Positions 25,685-34,426 of a stretch of DNA of 64,000 nucleotides are shown here, piece by piece. The notes beneath the pieces were generated by a model, which searched no databases, had not been told where the DNA came from, and saw nothing but the letters and a program-made list of their open reading frames with translations. The stretch comes from Rhodococcus sp. SBT000017 (GTDB lineage: Bacteria; Actinomycetota; Actinomycetes; Mycobacteriales; Mycobacteriaceae): positions 3,162,001-3,226,000 of the forward strand of contig NZ_REFU01000001.1 of the NCBI RefSeq assembly GCF_003688915.1. Direction: 5' to 3'. Position 1 is the first letter of the stretch; each line of letters starts with the position of its first letter. Position numbers and translations under genes: made by a program.

Positions 25685-26676
25685 CGCGTCACCGGGGTGA
25701 CGAGGGTGCCGTCGTTCAGGAAGCGATCGAGGTTCTCGAGCGTGAGCGCTTCCATCGCGGCGCGGGTCTCCACCGTTGCGCTCCCCACGTGCGGCAGCAG
25801 CACCACGTTGTCCATCACCAGCAGGGCGTCGGGCACGTTCGGTTCGTGGGCGAAGACGTCCAGGCCGGCACCGGCCAGCTTCCCTCCGGCAAGCAACTCG
25901 ATCAGCGCCTCCTCGTCGACGACGCTTCCGCGGGCCACATTGATCAGATATCCCTGCGGCCCCAGCGCTTCGAGTACCGCGCGATCGACCAGATGTGCAG
26001 TTCCTGATCCGCCGGACGCGGCGATGATCAGCACGTCGACGTTCTCGGCGAGCGCTGCCGGGCCGGCAGCGTAGACGTAGGGCGAACCGACGATCTCGTT
26101 GCGATTGTGGTACGAGATCTCACAGCGAAAGCCGTTGAGTCGATCCGCAATTGCCGAGCCGATACGCCCGAGCCCGATGATTCCGACGCGCTTTCCGGTG
26201 ACTTGGCGCGTCAGCGGTGTGTTGCCCTCGGCGGGCCAGCGGCCGGTGCGCACGAACCGCTCGGCGGACGAGAGCCCGCGCATGGTGTCGATCACCAGGC
26301 CGACGGCGAGGTCTGCCACGCAGTCGGTCAGCACGTCCGGGGTGTTGCTGACGGCGATGTCTCGGGCGGCTGCTGCGTCGATGTCGGTGGTGTCGTAGCC
26401 GACGCCGAAGTTGACGACAGCCCCGAGCTGCGGCAACCGGTCCATCAGCGCAGCATCGACGCCGGTCCGGCCGGAGGTGACCACCGCGGTGATCGAACTG
26501 CCGTGTGCGGCCAGGAAGTCCTCGCGCTCGTCCCCCTCGGGGAGAACCAGCGCGTCGTACTCGGCGACCAGAGTGTCCATCAACGACGGCTTGAGCGGTC
26601 CCACTCGGAGCACCCGACCGTTCCGGCGCGAATCCTGCTGCGACACAGACGGTCTCTCTGAGCTGACGGTGACCAT
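25681..26676 (-). CDS. D-isomer-specific 2-hydroxyacid dehydrogenase (glyoxylate/hydroxypyruvate reductase-like)
   Basis: The 331-residue protein has all family signatures: NFGVGYDTTDID, the NAD(P) motif VGIIGLGRIGSAIADRL, NVARGSVVDEEAL (catalytic Arg), DVFAHEPNVP (Glu) and LLPHVGSAT (His). HNRNE after the Rossmann fold, with Arg at the position that binds the 2'-phosphate, suggests NADPH. Likely a glyoxylate/hydroxypyruvate-type reductase. The start at 26676 follows GAGGAGAACA; the upstream in-frame stretch to 26826 is rejected. First gene of an operon with uspA. Confidence 0.88.
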   Translation of the reverse strand: MVTVSSERPSVSQQDSRRNGRVLRVGPLKPSLMDTLVAEYDALVLPEGDEREDFLAAHGSSITAVVTSGRTGVDAALMDRLPQLGAVVNFGVGYDTTDIDAAAARDIAVSNTPDVLTDCVADLAVGLVIDTMRGLSSAERFVRTGRWPAEGNTPLTRQVTGKRVGIIGLGRIGSAIADRLNGFRCEISYHNRNEIVGSPYVYAAGPAALAENVDVLIIAASGGSGTAHLVDRAVLEALGPQGYLINVARGSVVDEEALIELLAGGKLAGAGLDVFAHEPNVPDALLVMDNVVLLPHVGSATVETRAAMEALTLENLDRFLNDGTLVTPVTR

Positions 26677-27014
26677 TGTTCTCCTCGCGAGATGGTGGAG
26701 CGTGCGCGTTTCCTGTACGGTATTCCGCTTCTCGAATACCTGTCCAACACGGAAATAACATGGACCGATACCCAAACGGCATGAACGACGCATTGGCGAT
26801 GCCGCGTCGGCCATCCCGTCCGGCATCGAGCCTGGTCAGTACCCCACTACTGTGACCCAAGCCCCAACCAAGGACCCGATGTGACCCACGAAACTGCTCG
26901 AAAAGCCGATTTCGCCCGGTTGACGTCGCAGATCACGCGCTCCTACCGTGTGTCTACCGTCACAGATTCGGCTGCGGCATGCAGACGCGGATCCTTTTCC
27001 CACTGGAGGCCACC
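26677..27014. promoter_or_regulatory. Divergent intergenic region with a GGTATTC palindrome
   Basis: The 338-nt gap between the 2-hydroxyacid dehydrogenase and the ABC operon holds no recognisable gene. GGTATTC-N8-GAATACC at 26719-26740 is a perfect 7-nt inverted repeat 43 nt upstream of the dehydrogenase start and is a candidate operator. No regulator gene is adjacent. Nothing else was seen. Confidence 0.45.
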
Positions 27015-28592
27015 ATGAGCCCTGCACTCTTCGTGCAGCAGGGACGGAACCATCGCGTCGCCGCACTAGCCGTTGGCGCACTGTCACTTTCACTGATCGC
27101 GAGCGGCTGTACAGTCGCCAACTCCAACAACGGCGGAGCCACCCGCGCAGATACTCTTCGCATCGTTCTGCCGCAGGAACCGCCGACCCTCGAGGCCTGC
27201 GATGTCTCGCTCACGTCGGTCGGGGTCGTCACCCGCTCGAACATCACCGAGCCACTCATGGAGCGCAACCCGAGCACCGGCGATCTCGAACCCAAACTCG
27301 CCGACTCGTGGGAGCAGACCTCCGACACCGAATGGACGTTCGCGATCCATCCCGGTGTGACGTTCAGCGACGGCAGCCCCTTCGAGGCCGAGGACGCTGC
27401 GTTCTCCATCGACCGCACGGTCAACTCGGAACTGGGCTGCAATGTCGAGGGTTACGTGTTCGGCGACGCGAACCTGGTGGTGAAAGCCGTCGATCCTCTG
27501 ACATTGACGGTCGAGTCCCCCGAACCCGACCCCATCCTGCCGCTTCGCCTCTCGTTCGTGGAGATGGTTCCGCGCACAGTCAGTTACACCGAGCGCGTGC
27601 GTGAACCGATCGGAACGGGACCGTTCGCGATCGAGCGCTGGGACTACGGCCAGAAGCTCTCGCTCGTGCGCAACGAGACCTATTGGGGTCCGGAGCCCGA
27701 ATACGCCAGGGCCGAATACCAGTGGCGCAGCGAGGGAAGCGTCCGCGCATCTATGGTGACCAACGGTGAGGCCGAGATCGCGACGTCGGTCGGCCCGGAG
27801 GACGGGGCCGGCGACCTGGGCGTCGCATACCCCAACAACGAGACCACGGCGCTCCGCATCCAGGCCGCGCAGCCGCCGCTGGACGACATGCGGGTGCGGC
27901 AGGCGATCAACTACGCGATCAATCGTGACGGCATCGTCAAGGCACTCTTCCGCGGACTCGGCTCGCCTGCAGCTCAACTGATTTCCGAGGGTGTCGTGGG
28001 ATTCGACGAAGGGTTGACCCCGTGGCCGTACGACATGGACGAGGCGCGTGCATTGATCGACGAGGCCCGCGCCGACGGCGTACCCGTCGATACCGAGATC
28101 CGCCTGATCGGACGCACCGGGCAGTTCCCGAAGATCAACGAGACGGTGGAGGTGATCCAGAACTCGCTGTCCAAGATCGGTATGAACGTGAAGATCGAAA
28201 TGATGGATGCCGCGGGCACTGCCGAGTATCAGGAGCGTCCGTTCCCGGACGTCGGGCCGTATCTGCTGGTGATTCAGCACGGCAACCAGGCCGGCGACTC
28301 CGCGTTCACCGTCGACCAGTACTTCACCAGCGACGGTTTCCAGAGTGCATACGGCACAGCGGAATTCGACCGGGAGATCGCTGCAGCCGGCGCACTGACC
28401 GGCGAGGAACGGCAGGACGCGTACGCGCAGGTGTTCGCCGACGAACCGAAAGACATCATGCAGATGGCCTACATCGCGCACATGAACGGGGTGCTCGCCA
28501 AGGCGTCCTCGGTCGACTACACCCCCAACTCGGCCACGGTCGACGAAATGCATCTCGCCGCCATGACGCGCGCCGACACCGAGAGGCCCTGA
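27015..28592 (+). CDS. ABC transporter substrate-binding lipoprotein (peptide/nickel-type, family 5)
   Basis: The 525-residue precursor has a lipoprotein signal peptide (hydrophobic LAVGALSLSLIASGC; Cys of the lipobox near residue 32). The SBP_bac_5 fold follows: RIVLPQEPPTLEACD, EPLMERNPSTGDLEPKLADSWEQ, WTFAIHPGVTFSDG, GTGPFAIERWDYGQ, MRVRQAINYAINRDGIV. It captures a peptide-like or other organic solute for the permeases that follow. GGAGG before the ATG at 27015 decides the start; an ATG at 26979 is in frame. Head of a six-gene run with tight spacing to 33260. Confidence 0.9.
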   Translation: MSPALFVQQGRNHRVAALAVGALSLSLIASGCTVANSNNGGATRADTLRIVLPQEPPTLEACDVSLTSVGVVTRSNITEPLMERNPSTGDLEPKLADSWEQTSDTEWTFAIHPGVTFSDGSPFEAEDAAFSIDRTVNSELGCNVEGYVFGDANLVVKAVDPLTLTVESPEPDPILPLRLSFVEMVPRTVSYTERVREPIGTGPFAIERWDYGQKLSLVRNETYWGPEPEYARAEYQWRSEGSVRASMVTNGEAEIATSVGPEDGAGDLGVAYPNNETTALRIQAAQPPLDDMRVRQAINYAINRDGIVKALFRGLGSPAAQLISEGVVGFDEGLTPWPYDMDEARALIDEARADGVPVDTEIRLIGRTGQFPKINETVEVIQNSLSKIGMNVKIEMMDAAGTAEYQERPFPDVGPYLLVIQHGNQAGDSAFTVDQYFTSDGFQSAYGTAEFDREIAAAGALTGEERQDAYAQVFADEPKDIMQMAYIAHMNGVLAKASSVDYTPNSATVDEMHLAAMTRADTERP

Positions 28593-28593
28593 C

Positions 28594-29523
28594 ATGTTCA
28601 GATTCCTGCGCCGACGGATCTACACCAGCCTGATCCCGCTGTTCGTCGTTCTGCTGGGCGTGTTCTTCCTCGCCCGGCTCACCGGCGACCCCACCAGCCT
28701 GTACCTACCCGAGTCTGCAACCCAAGCGCAGCGCGAGGCGTTCCGCGCCACCAACGGCTTCGATCAGCCGGTGCTGACGCAGCTGCTGGACTACTTCAAG
28801 GGCGTCGTCCAACTCGACTTCGGGCAGTCGCTCCGCACCGGCGAGGACGCGTCGGCGATGGCACTGCGCGCGTTCCCCGCGACGCTGCAGCTGGCGTTCG
28901 CGACGATGTTCCTCGCCATCCTCGGCGCGGTGATCATCGGCTGCTGGGCCGCGTACCGGCCCAACTCGCTGGCCGATCGCATCTCGAGCCTGCTGTCGAT
29001 GACGGCCGCATCCATCCCCGATTTCTGGTTCGCCATCATGGGCGTCTACGTCTTCGCCATCCTGTTCGGCTGGCTGCCCACCTCGGGCGTGGACAGCGGA
29101 ATGCTCTCCTGGGTGTTGCCGATCGCCACCCTGCTCATTCGCCCGCTCGGAGTACTGACTCAGGTGGTGCGGGGTGCGATGGTGTCGGCACTGTCGGCAC
29201 CGTACGTTCGATTGGCGAGAAGCAAAGGAGCAGGCGATCTTCGGGTCGTCACGCATCATGCTCTGCGCAACGCCGCGGCGCCGGCACTGACCGTCGCCGG
29301 CGATCTGATGGTCGGACTCGTCAACGGAGCGGTGGTCGTCGAGGCCATCTTCGGCTGGCCCGGCATCGGAAAGTTGATGATCGACGCCATCCTGCAGCGC
29401 GACTTCGCCGTTCTGCAGGCAGCCGTGCTGTTGACGGCGGTGTCCATCTTCGTGCTCAACATCGTCATCGATGCCTGCTACGCACTGCTCGACGCCCGGG
29501 TTCGCGACAAGGTGAAGGTCTAG
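28594..29523 (+). CDS. ABC transporter permease (DppB/OppB type)
   Basis: The 309-residue protein has six membrane segments. The N-terminal part RRRIYTSLIPLFVVLLGVFFLARLTGDPT is typical of DppB-type permeases. The EAA loop around VRLARSKGAGDLRVVTHHALRNAAAPALT would contact the ATPases, and the late VVEAIFGWPGIGKLMIDAI is a family hallmark. It starts one base after the stop of the binding-protein gene. Pairs with the next permease to form the import channel. Confidence 0.93.
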   Translation: MFRFLRRRIYTSLIPLFVVLLGVFFLARLTGDPTSLYLPESATQAQREAFRATNGFDQPVLTQLLDYFKGVVQLDFGQSLRTGEDASAMALRAFPATLQLAFATMFLAILGAVIIGCWAAYRPNSLADRISSLLSMTAASIPDFWFAIMGVYVFAILFGWLPTSGVDSGMLSWVLPIATLLIRPLGVLTQVVRGAMVSALSAPYVRLARSKGAGDLRVVTHHALRNAAAPALTVAGDLMVGLVNGAVVVEAIFGWPGIGKLMIDAILQRDFAVLQAAVLLTAVSIFVLNIVIDACYALLDARVRDKVKV

Positions 29524-29532
29524 GAGAAACTG

Positions 29533-30519
29533 ATGTCACTCGACTTCGAAGCACCGAAAACGTCCGAGCCCGAGAATGTTCCGCCCCAGAGCCCGGTGGA
29601 AGCCCGCAAGGCGTCGGCTCCGCTGTGGAAGCTGTTGCTACGAGACAGGGTCGCCACCGTGGCCGCCGCGATCCTGGTGTTGGTCTTCCTCACCGCGATC
29701 TTCGGGCCGATGCTGGTCGGTGACGCCGCAACCGATCAGGATCTCGACCGCTCGAACCTGCCTCCGTTCACCCTCGACACCGGGTGGATGAACATTCTCG
29801 GCACCGATCCACTCGGTCGCAGCATGCTCGCCCGGTTGATCGTGGCCAGCAGAACCACACTCTCGGTTGCCATTCCGGCCGTCATCCTCTCCGCGATCAT
29901 CGGCTCGTTCATCGGTATGTGGGCCGGCTTTCATCGCGGTTGGCGCGAGACCGCGGCGATGCGCGTCGCCGACGTGATCCTCAGCTTCCCATCCCTGCTG
30001 ATGGCCGTCGTGGTGCTCTACGTGTTCTCCCCCAGTGCCGCGAACATCGTGCTGGTCCTGACGGTCACCCGAATCCCTATCTACCTGCGCACTGCCCGCG
30101 CGGAGTCGGCCGAGTTGCAGAGTCGGTTGTTCGTCGACGCCGCACGAACATTCGGGGCGAAAAGCGGATCGGTGATCAGACGGCACGTGGCCCCGATCCT
30201 GCTGCCGACCCTGCTCACCGTCGCGACCCTTGACTTCTGCTTCGTCATTCTCGCCGAGTCGTCATTGAGCTTCCTGGGCATCGGCATTCAGCCGCCGGAC
30301 GTTTCCTGGGGTCTGATGGTCTCGCAGGGCCGTACCTACCTGCAGACCGCCTGGTGGCTCTCCTTCTTCCCCGGCCTGGCCATCGTGTTGACGACCGTCT
30401 CGGCCACTGTCCTCGCCGCCTGGGCCCGCATCGCCACCGATCCGGCACAGCGGTGGCGACTCAACGTCCCCCGTTCCAAGCGGTCTCGCCTGCTCCCCGT
30501 ACGAAAGGTCCTCTCATGA
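29533..30519 (+). CDS. ABC transporter permease (DppC/OppC type)
   Basis: The 328-residue protein has a cytosolic N terminus, then a first helix (VATVAAAILVLVFLTAIFGPML), the DppC hallmark LGTDPLGRSMLARLIVASRTTL, and an EAA loop (FVDAARTFGAKSGSVIRRHVAP). It ends with the LSFLGIGIQPPDVSWGLMVSQG motif. It forms the channel with the DppB-type subunit. Its stop overlaps the start of the first ATPase gene (ATGA, 30516-30519). Confidence 0.93.
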   Translation: MSLDFEAPKTSEPENVPPQSPVEARKASAPLWKLLLRDRVATVAAAILVLVFLTAIFGPMLVGDAATDQDLDRSNLPPFTLDTGWMNILGTDPLGRSMLARLIVASRTTLSVAIPAVILSAIIGSFIGMWAGFHRGWRETAAMRVADVILSFPSLLMAVVVLYVFSPSAANIVLVLTVTRIPIYLRTARAESAELQSRLFVDAARTFGAKSGSVIRRHVAPILLPTLLTVATLDFCFVILAESSLSFLGIGIQPPDVSWGLMVSQGRTYLQTAWWLSFFPGLAIVLTTVSATVLAAWARIATDPAQRWRLNVPRSKRSRLLPVRKVLS

Positions 30520-31535
30520 GCGCACCGGCAACCGCACCTCGACGCTCCGCTACCGGTAGCGTCGCCCTGGACGTGCGCGGACTGACCGTCGATCTGCGGA
30601 CGCCGTCGGGCGTCATTCGCGCCGTGGACAACGTCACCTTCACCGCCCGCCGCGGCGAAACCCTCGCTCTGCTGGGTGAATCGGGCTGCGGCAAGTCGAT
30701 GACGGCGCAGGCCATCGTCGGGTTGCTCGAGCCGATCGCAGACATCACCGGCGGTTCGGTCGAGATGGGTGAGGTGGACCTGGTGACGGCGAAGACCAAG
30801 GTGCGACGCACCATCGCAGCCACCGAACTGGCCATCGTCTTCCAGGACGCACTGACCGCCCTCAATCCGGTCTACACCGTGGGAACCCAACTGGCCGAGC
30901 CGTTTCGGATCCACCGCGGTATGTCCGGCAAACAAGCACGGGCAGAGGCCATCGCACTGATGGCCCGCGTGGGTATCCCCGAGCCCGAATCCCGCGCCGA
31001 CTCCTACCCACACCAGTTCTCCGGTGGGATGCGCCAACGCCTGTTGATCGCGATGGCCGTGGCCCTGAGTCCGTCGGTACTGCTCGCGGACGAACCCACC
31101 ACCGCCCTCGACGTCACGGTGCAGGCGCAGATCATGGCTCTGCTCAAGGAACTACGCACCGAACACGACATGGCCGTCGTACTCATCACTCACGACCTCG
31201 CCCTCGTGGCCGAGGAGGCCGACCGGGTCGCGATCATGTACGCGGGCAACGTCGTCGAGACCGGACCGGTGTCCGAGGTATTCGACGCACCGCGACACCC
31301 CTACACCAAGGGGCTGCTCGACTCGGTACCAGTACACGCCGTCCGCGGTGAGGATCTGAAGTCGATCGGCGGCACCCCACCGGATCTGCACTCCATCCCC
31401 GACGGGTGCGTGTATCAGGCCCGCTGCCCGATCGCCCGCGACATCTGTATCAGCACTCGCCCTCCGCTCGAATCCGTCGGCAACGGCCGGATGTCGGCCT
31501 GCCACTTCCCGAACGAGGTATCCAGTCATGTCTGA
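30516..31535 (+). CDS. ABC transporter ATP-binding protein (DppD/OppD type)
   Basis: The 339-residue ATPase has Walker A GESGCGKSMT, Q-loop VFQDALTALNP, signature FSGGMRQR, Walker B VLLADEPTTALD and H-loop ITHDLALV. The C-terminal oligopeptide/dipeptide transporter extension has the Cys-rich CVYQARCPIARDIC motif, which in this family can bind an iron-sulfur cluster. The start at 30516 is fixed by the ATGA overlap and the MSAPA N terminus; the frame upstream overlaps the permease gene. It energises uptake together with the next ATPase. Confidence 0.93.
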   Translation: MSAPATAPRRSATGSVALDVRGLTVDLRTPSGVIRAVDNVTFTARRGETLALLGESGCGKSMTAQAIVGLLEPIADITGGSVEMGEVDLVTAKTKVRRTIAATELAIVFQDALTALNPVYTVGTQLAEPFRIHRGMSGKQARAEAIALMARVGIPEPESRADSYPHQFSGGMRQRLLIAMAVALSPSVLLADEPTTALDVTVQAQIMALLKELRTEHDMAVVLITHDLALVAEEADRVAIMYAGNVVETGPVSEVFDAPRHPYTKGLLDSVPVHAVRGEDLKSIGGTPPDLHSIPDGCVYQARCPIARDICISTRPPLESVGNGRMSACHFPNEVSSHV

Positions 31536-32523
31536 GCAACTGTTGACCGTCCGCGGCCTGAACAAGACCTTCGACGTCGGCCGCGGCAAGCTCCGCGCCC
31601 TCGACGCCATCGACCTGGACCTACGACGCGGCGAGACCCTCGGGCTCGTGGGCGAATCCGGCTGCGGCAAGTCCACTCTCGCGCGCACCCTGATGATGCT
31701 CGAACGGCCCGACTCGGGCACCGTCACCTTCGACGGCATCGACCCGTTCGGGCTACGCGGCAAGGAACTTCTCGCGTGGCGCCGACGGGTGCAGATGGTG
31801 TTCCAGGACCCCTACGGTTCACTGAACTCGAGGATGACCGCCGGGGACATCATCGGCGAGCCCTGGCGAACTCACAAGAGCCTGTACAAGACTCGCCGCG
31901 ATCGCTCCGCACGCGTGCGTGAGCTGCTGCATCTGGTGGGACTCCGACCGAGCGACGAGAACCGCTTCCCGCAGGAATTCTCCGGCGGTCAACGCCAACG
32001 CCTCGGCATCGCGCGAGCTCTGGCGCTGAACCCCGACGTGATCATCTGCGACGAACCGGTCTCGGCGCTCGATCTCTCGGTACAGGCGCAGGTACTCAAC
32101 CTGCTCAACGACCTGCAGAAGCAACTCGGCATCTCGTACGTGTTCATCTCGCACGATCTGTCGGTCGTCCGACACGTCGCCGACCGCGTCGCTGTGATGT
32201 ACCTCGGACGCATCGTCGAATCCGGCGCCACCGAAGCAGTATTCGACCGACCGGCTCACCCGTACACCGCGGCATTGATGTCGGCCGCACCCACACTCGA
32301 CGCGTCGAGTCGAGGCACGAAGATCCTGCTGAAGGGCGAGGTACCGTCGCCGCTGAACCCGCCGTCGGGTTGCCGATTCCGCACGCGTTGCTGGAAGGCC
32401 ACCGAACTGTGCGCCAGCGAGGCACCCCCGGTTGCGCTCGACGCCGACGAGGCCGATCACATCGCAGAATGCCACTATCCCCTCGCCGCAGGCAATCTCG
32501 GCCTCGTTGCTGCCGGGACGTGA
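31528..32523 (+). CDS. ABC transporter ATP-binding protein (DppF/OppF type)
   Basis: The 331-residue partner ATPase has Walker A GESGCGKSTLAR, Q-loop VFQDPYGSLNSRM, signature FSGGQRQRLG, Walker B VIICDEPVSALD and H-loop ISHDLSVV. The C-terminal CRFRTRCWKATELC Cys motif is also present. It overlaps the upstream ATPase gene by 8 nt, and its stop shares a base with the start of the TauE/SafE gene (TGATG). Together the five genes make a complete peptide-type importer. Substrate not predictable. Confidence 0.93.
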   Translation: MSEQLLTVRGLNKTFDVGRGKLRALDAIDLDLRRGETLGLVGESGCGKSTLARTLMMLERPDSGTVTFDGIDPFGLRGKELLAWRRRVQMVFQDPYGSLNSRMTAGDIIGEPWRTHKSLYKTRRDRSARVRELLHLVGLRPSDENRFPQEFSGGQRQRLGIARALALNPDVIICDEPVSALDLSVQAQVLNLLNDLQKQLGISYVFISHDLSVVRHVADRVAVMYLGRIVESGATEAVFDRPAHPYTAALMSAAPTLDASSRGTKILLKGEVPSPLNPPSGCRFRTRCWKATELCASEAPPVALDADEADHIAECHYPLAAGNLGLVAAGT

Positions 32524-33260
32524 TGGCGACACACCTGAGCGTCACCGGATTTGTCGTCGTCGCCCTGACCATATTCTTCGCATCGGCAATGCAGGCGTCC
32601 ATCGGATTCGGCATGGGCATGCTCGCCGCACCCATCGTGGCGATCGTCGACCCCGGTCTCATCCCGGCAACGCTCATCATGCTCGCCGTTGTCGTCAGCG
32701 TGCTCGTGCTGGTTCGTGATCGCACCGCCCTCGATCTCTCGGGAGCGGGGTGGGCGCTCGCCGGTCGCCTACCCGGTTCGGCGGTGGGTGCACTTCTGCT
32801 CGTTCTACTGCCCGAGCGCGGACTGGCCACACTGCTCGCGCTCGTGGTGTTGGGCGGCGTCGCACTGACGTCGTTCGGCTGGGTCCCGTTCCCGCACCGA
32901 CGAAATCTGGTGGTGGCCGGGGCCGCGTCGGGCATTCTGGGAACCGCGACCTCCATCGGCGGACCGCCGATGGCGCTGGTGTGGCAACGCAACACCGGGG
33001 CCGAACTGCGCAGCACCATGAGCTGCTTCTTCCTGGTCGGATCGATCATCTCGCTGGCGGTACTGGCGGTCGCCGGCGCTGTGGATGCCCATACGGCCAC
33101 GCTGTTCGTGTTCCTTGCCCCGGCGACGATTCTCGGTTTTCTGCTTTCACGGGTGGTCAATCGGGTTCTCGATCGTCGACGCCTACGGATCGTCGCGATC
33201 ACCGTCTCCGCCGTCGGCGCGCTCGTGCTCGTTGCCCAGCAAGTTCTCACTCTGTTGTGA
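32523..33260 (+). CDS. TauE/SafE family sulfite/organosulfonate exporter-like membrane protein
   Basis: This 245-residue protein has about eight hydrophobic segments. The two repeated TauE/SafE motifs are ASIGFGMGMLAAPIVAIVDP (about 24-43) and GAASGILGTATSIGGPPMAL. Members move sulfite, sulfoacetate or other anions across the membrane. The one-base overlap with the DppF-type ATPase gene (TGATG) implies coupled translation with the importer. This suggests that the imported solute carries a sulfonate or similar group whose acid product must be exported. That link is inference. Confidence 0.85.
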   Translation: MATHLSVTGFVVVALTIFFASAMQASIGFGMGMLAAPIVAIVDPGLIPATLIMLAVVVSVLVLVRDRTALDLSGAGWALAGRLPGSAVGALLLVLLPERGLATLLALVVLGGVALTSFGWVPFPHRRNLVVAGAASGILGTATSIGGPPMALVWQRNTGAELRSTMSCFFLVGSIISLAVLAVAGAVDAHTATLFVFLAPATILGFLLSRVVNRVLDRRRLRIVAITVSAVGALVLVAQQVLTLL

Positions 33261-33309
33261 GACTCGACGCGTCACGTGTTGCATCGGCCTCAGTGGGTAG
33301 TCGGTCCGA

Positions 33310-34383
33310 ATGACTACGAACAAGACGCGCGCGCTGATCGTCGGTGCCACCGGAATCTCCGGGCAGGCCCTGTGCCGCGCCGCACTCGAGGCCGGCTGGA
33401 CCACCTACGGACTGAGTCGCAGCGGCAGTGTCACCGTCGACGGCGTCATCCCCGTGGCCGCGGATCTGCTCGACGTGAACTCGCTCGAGGAGGCTCTGAA
33501 CGACGTCCGCCCCGAAGTCGTGTTCTTCACCGCCTGGATGAAGAAAGACTCGGAGCAGGAGAACATTGAGGTCAACTCAGCGACCCTGCGCAACGTGCTG
33601 AACGTGCTCGGCCCCCTCGACTCGGTGAAGCACGTCGCGCTGATGACCGGACTCAAACACTACCTCGGACCGTTCGATGCCTACGGCGAAGCAGTGATGG
33701 CCGAGACGCCGTTCCACGAAACCGAGGATCGCCTCGACACCCCCAACTTCTACTACGCGCAGGAAGACGAACTGTTCGCCGGTGCCGAGAAGTTCGGCTT
33801 CGGCTGGAGCGTGCACCGCGCGCACACCATCTCCGGCTTCGCGGTCGGCAACGCAATGAACATGATGCTGACGCTGTCCGTGTACGCGTCGATCTGCAAG
33901 GAACTCGGCGAGAAGTTCGTCTTCCCCGGCTCCGAGACCCAGTGGAACGGGCTCACCGACCTCACCGACGCCGACCTGCTCGCCGAGCAGATGGTCTGGG
34001 CCGCAACCGACGAGAATGCGCACAACGAGGCCTTCAACATCGCCAACGGAGACGTATTCCGCTGGCGCTGGCTGTGGCCGCAGTTCGCCGCGCACTTCGG
34101 CGTCGAGCCCGAGGGTTTCGACAGCGAGCCGCGTCCCCTCGAACCCTGCATGTCCGACGCGGCTGCCGCGTGGAAGCGCATCGCCGAGAAGCACGATCTG
34201 GCCGAAAGCGATGTCTCGCGTCTGGCGTCGTGGTGGCACACCGACGGCGACCTCGGCCGCGACATGGAATGCCTGACGGACATGAACAAGTCCAAGAAGG
34301 CCAGCTTCCTCGGCTTCCGATCCACGCCGGACGCCATCGCCTCGGTGATCGCGCGCTACCGAGACGCCCGCCTGATTCCCTAG
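33310..34383 (+). CDS. PRISE-type SDR (progesterone 5-beta-reductase/iridoid synthase-like)
   Basis: The 357-residue protein has an N-terminal NAD(P) motif ALIVGATGISGQAL. It also has the two PRISE-family hallmarks LMTGLKHYLGPF (catalytic Lys) and PNFYYAQEDELF (catalytic Tyr). Further on are WSVHRAHTISGFAVGNAMN, FPGSETQWNGLTD and DVFRWRWLWPQFA, all as in plant 5-beta-reductases and bacterial relatives. PRISE enzymes reduce activated C=C bonds of enones or enals with NADPH. It starts 49 nt after the exporter gene and may be a separate unit. The natural substrate in bacteria is unknown. Confidence 0.85.
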   Translation: MTTNKTRALIVGATGISGQALCRAALEAGWTTYGLSRSGSVTVDGVIPVAADLLDVNSLEEALNDVRPEVVFFTAWMKKDSEQENIEVNSATLRNVLNVLGPLDSVKHVALMTGLKHYLGPFDAYGEAVMAETPFHETEDRLDTPNFYYAQEDELFAGAEKFGFGWSVHRAHTISGFAVGNAMNMMLTLSVYASICKELGEKFVFPGSETQWNGLTDLTDADLLAEQMVWAATDENAHNEAFNIANGDVFRWRWLWPQFAAHFGVEPEGFDSEPRPLEPCMSDAAAAWKRIAEKHDLAESDVSRLASWWHTDGDLGRDMECLTDMNKSKKASFLGFRSTPDAIASVIARYRDARLIP

Positions 34384-34408
34384 TGCGCTACGCGCAGTGG
34401 CGCGATTA

Positions 34409-34426
34409 AGTGCCCTCTGCGGCACT
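34409..34426. terminator. Weak hairpin between convergent PRISE and xylB genes
   Basis: AGTGCC-CTCTGC-GGCACT, a 6-bp stem and 6-nt loop in the 42-nt gap between the two stops. No T-run follows. A modest candidate terminator only. Confidence 0.35.

Noticed and set aside
26836..27093. 85-residue minus-strand open frame upstream of the ABC operon
   Set aside because: Overlaps the binding-protein signal peptide, is Arg/Ser-rich, has no ribosome site and no family likeness.
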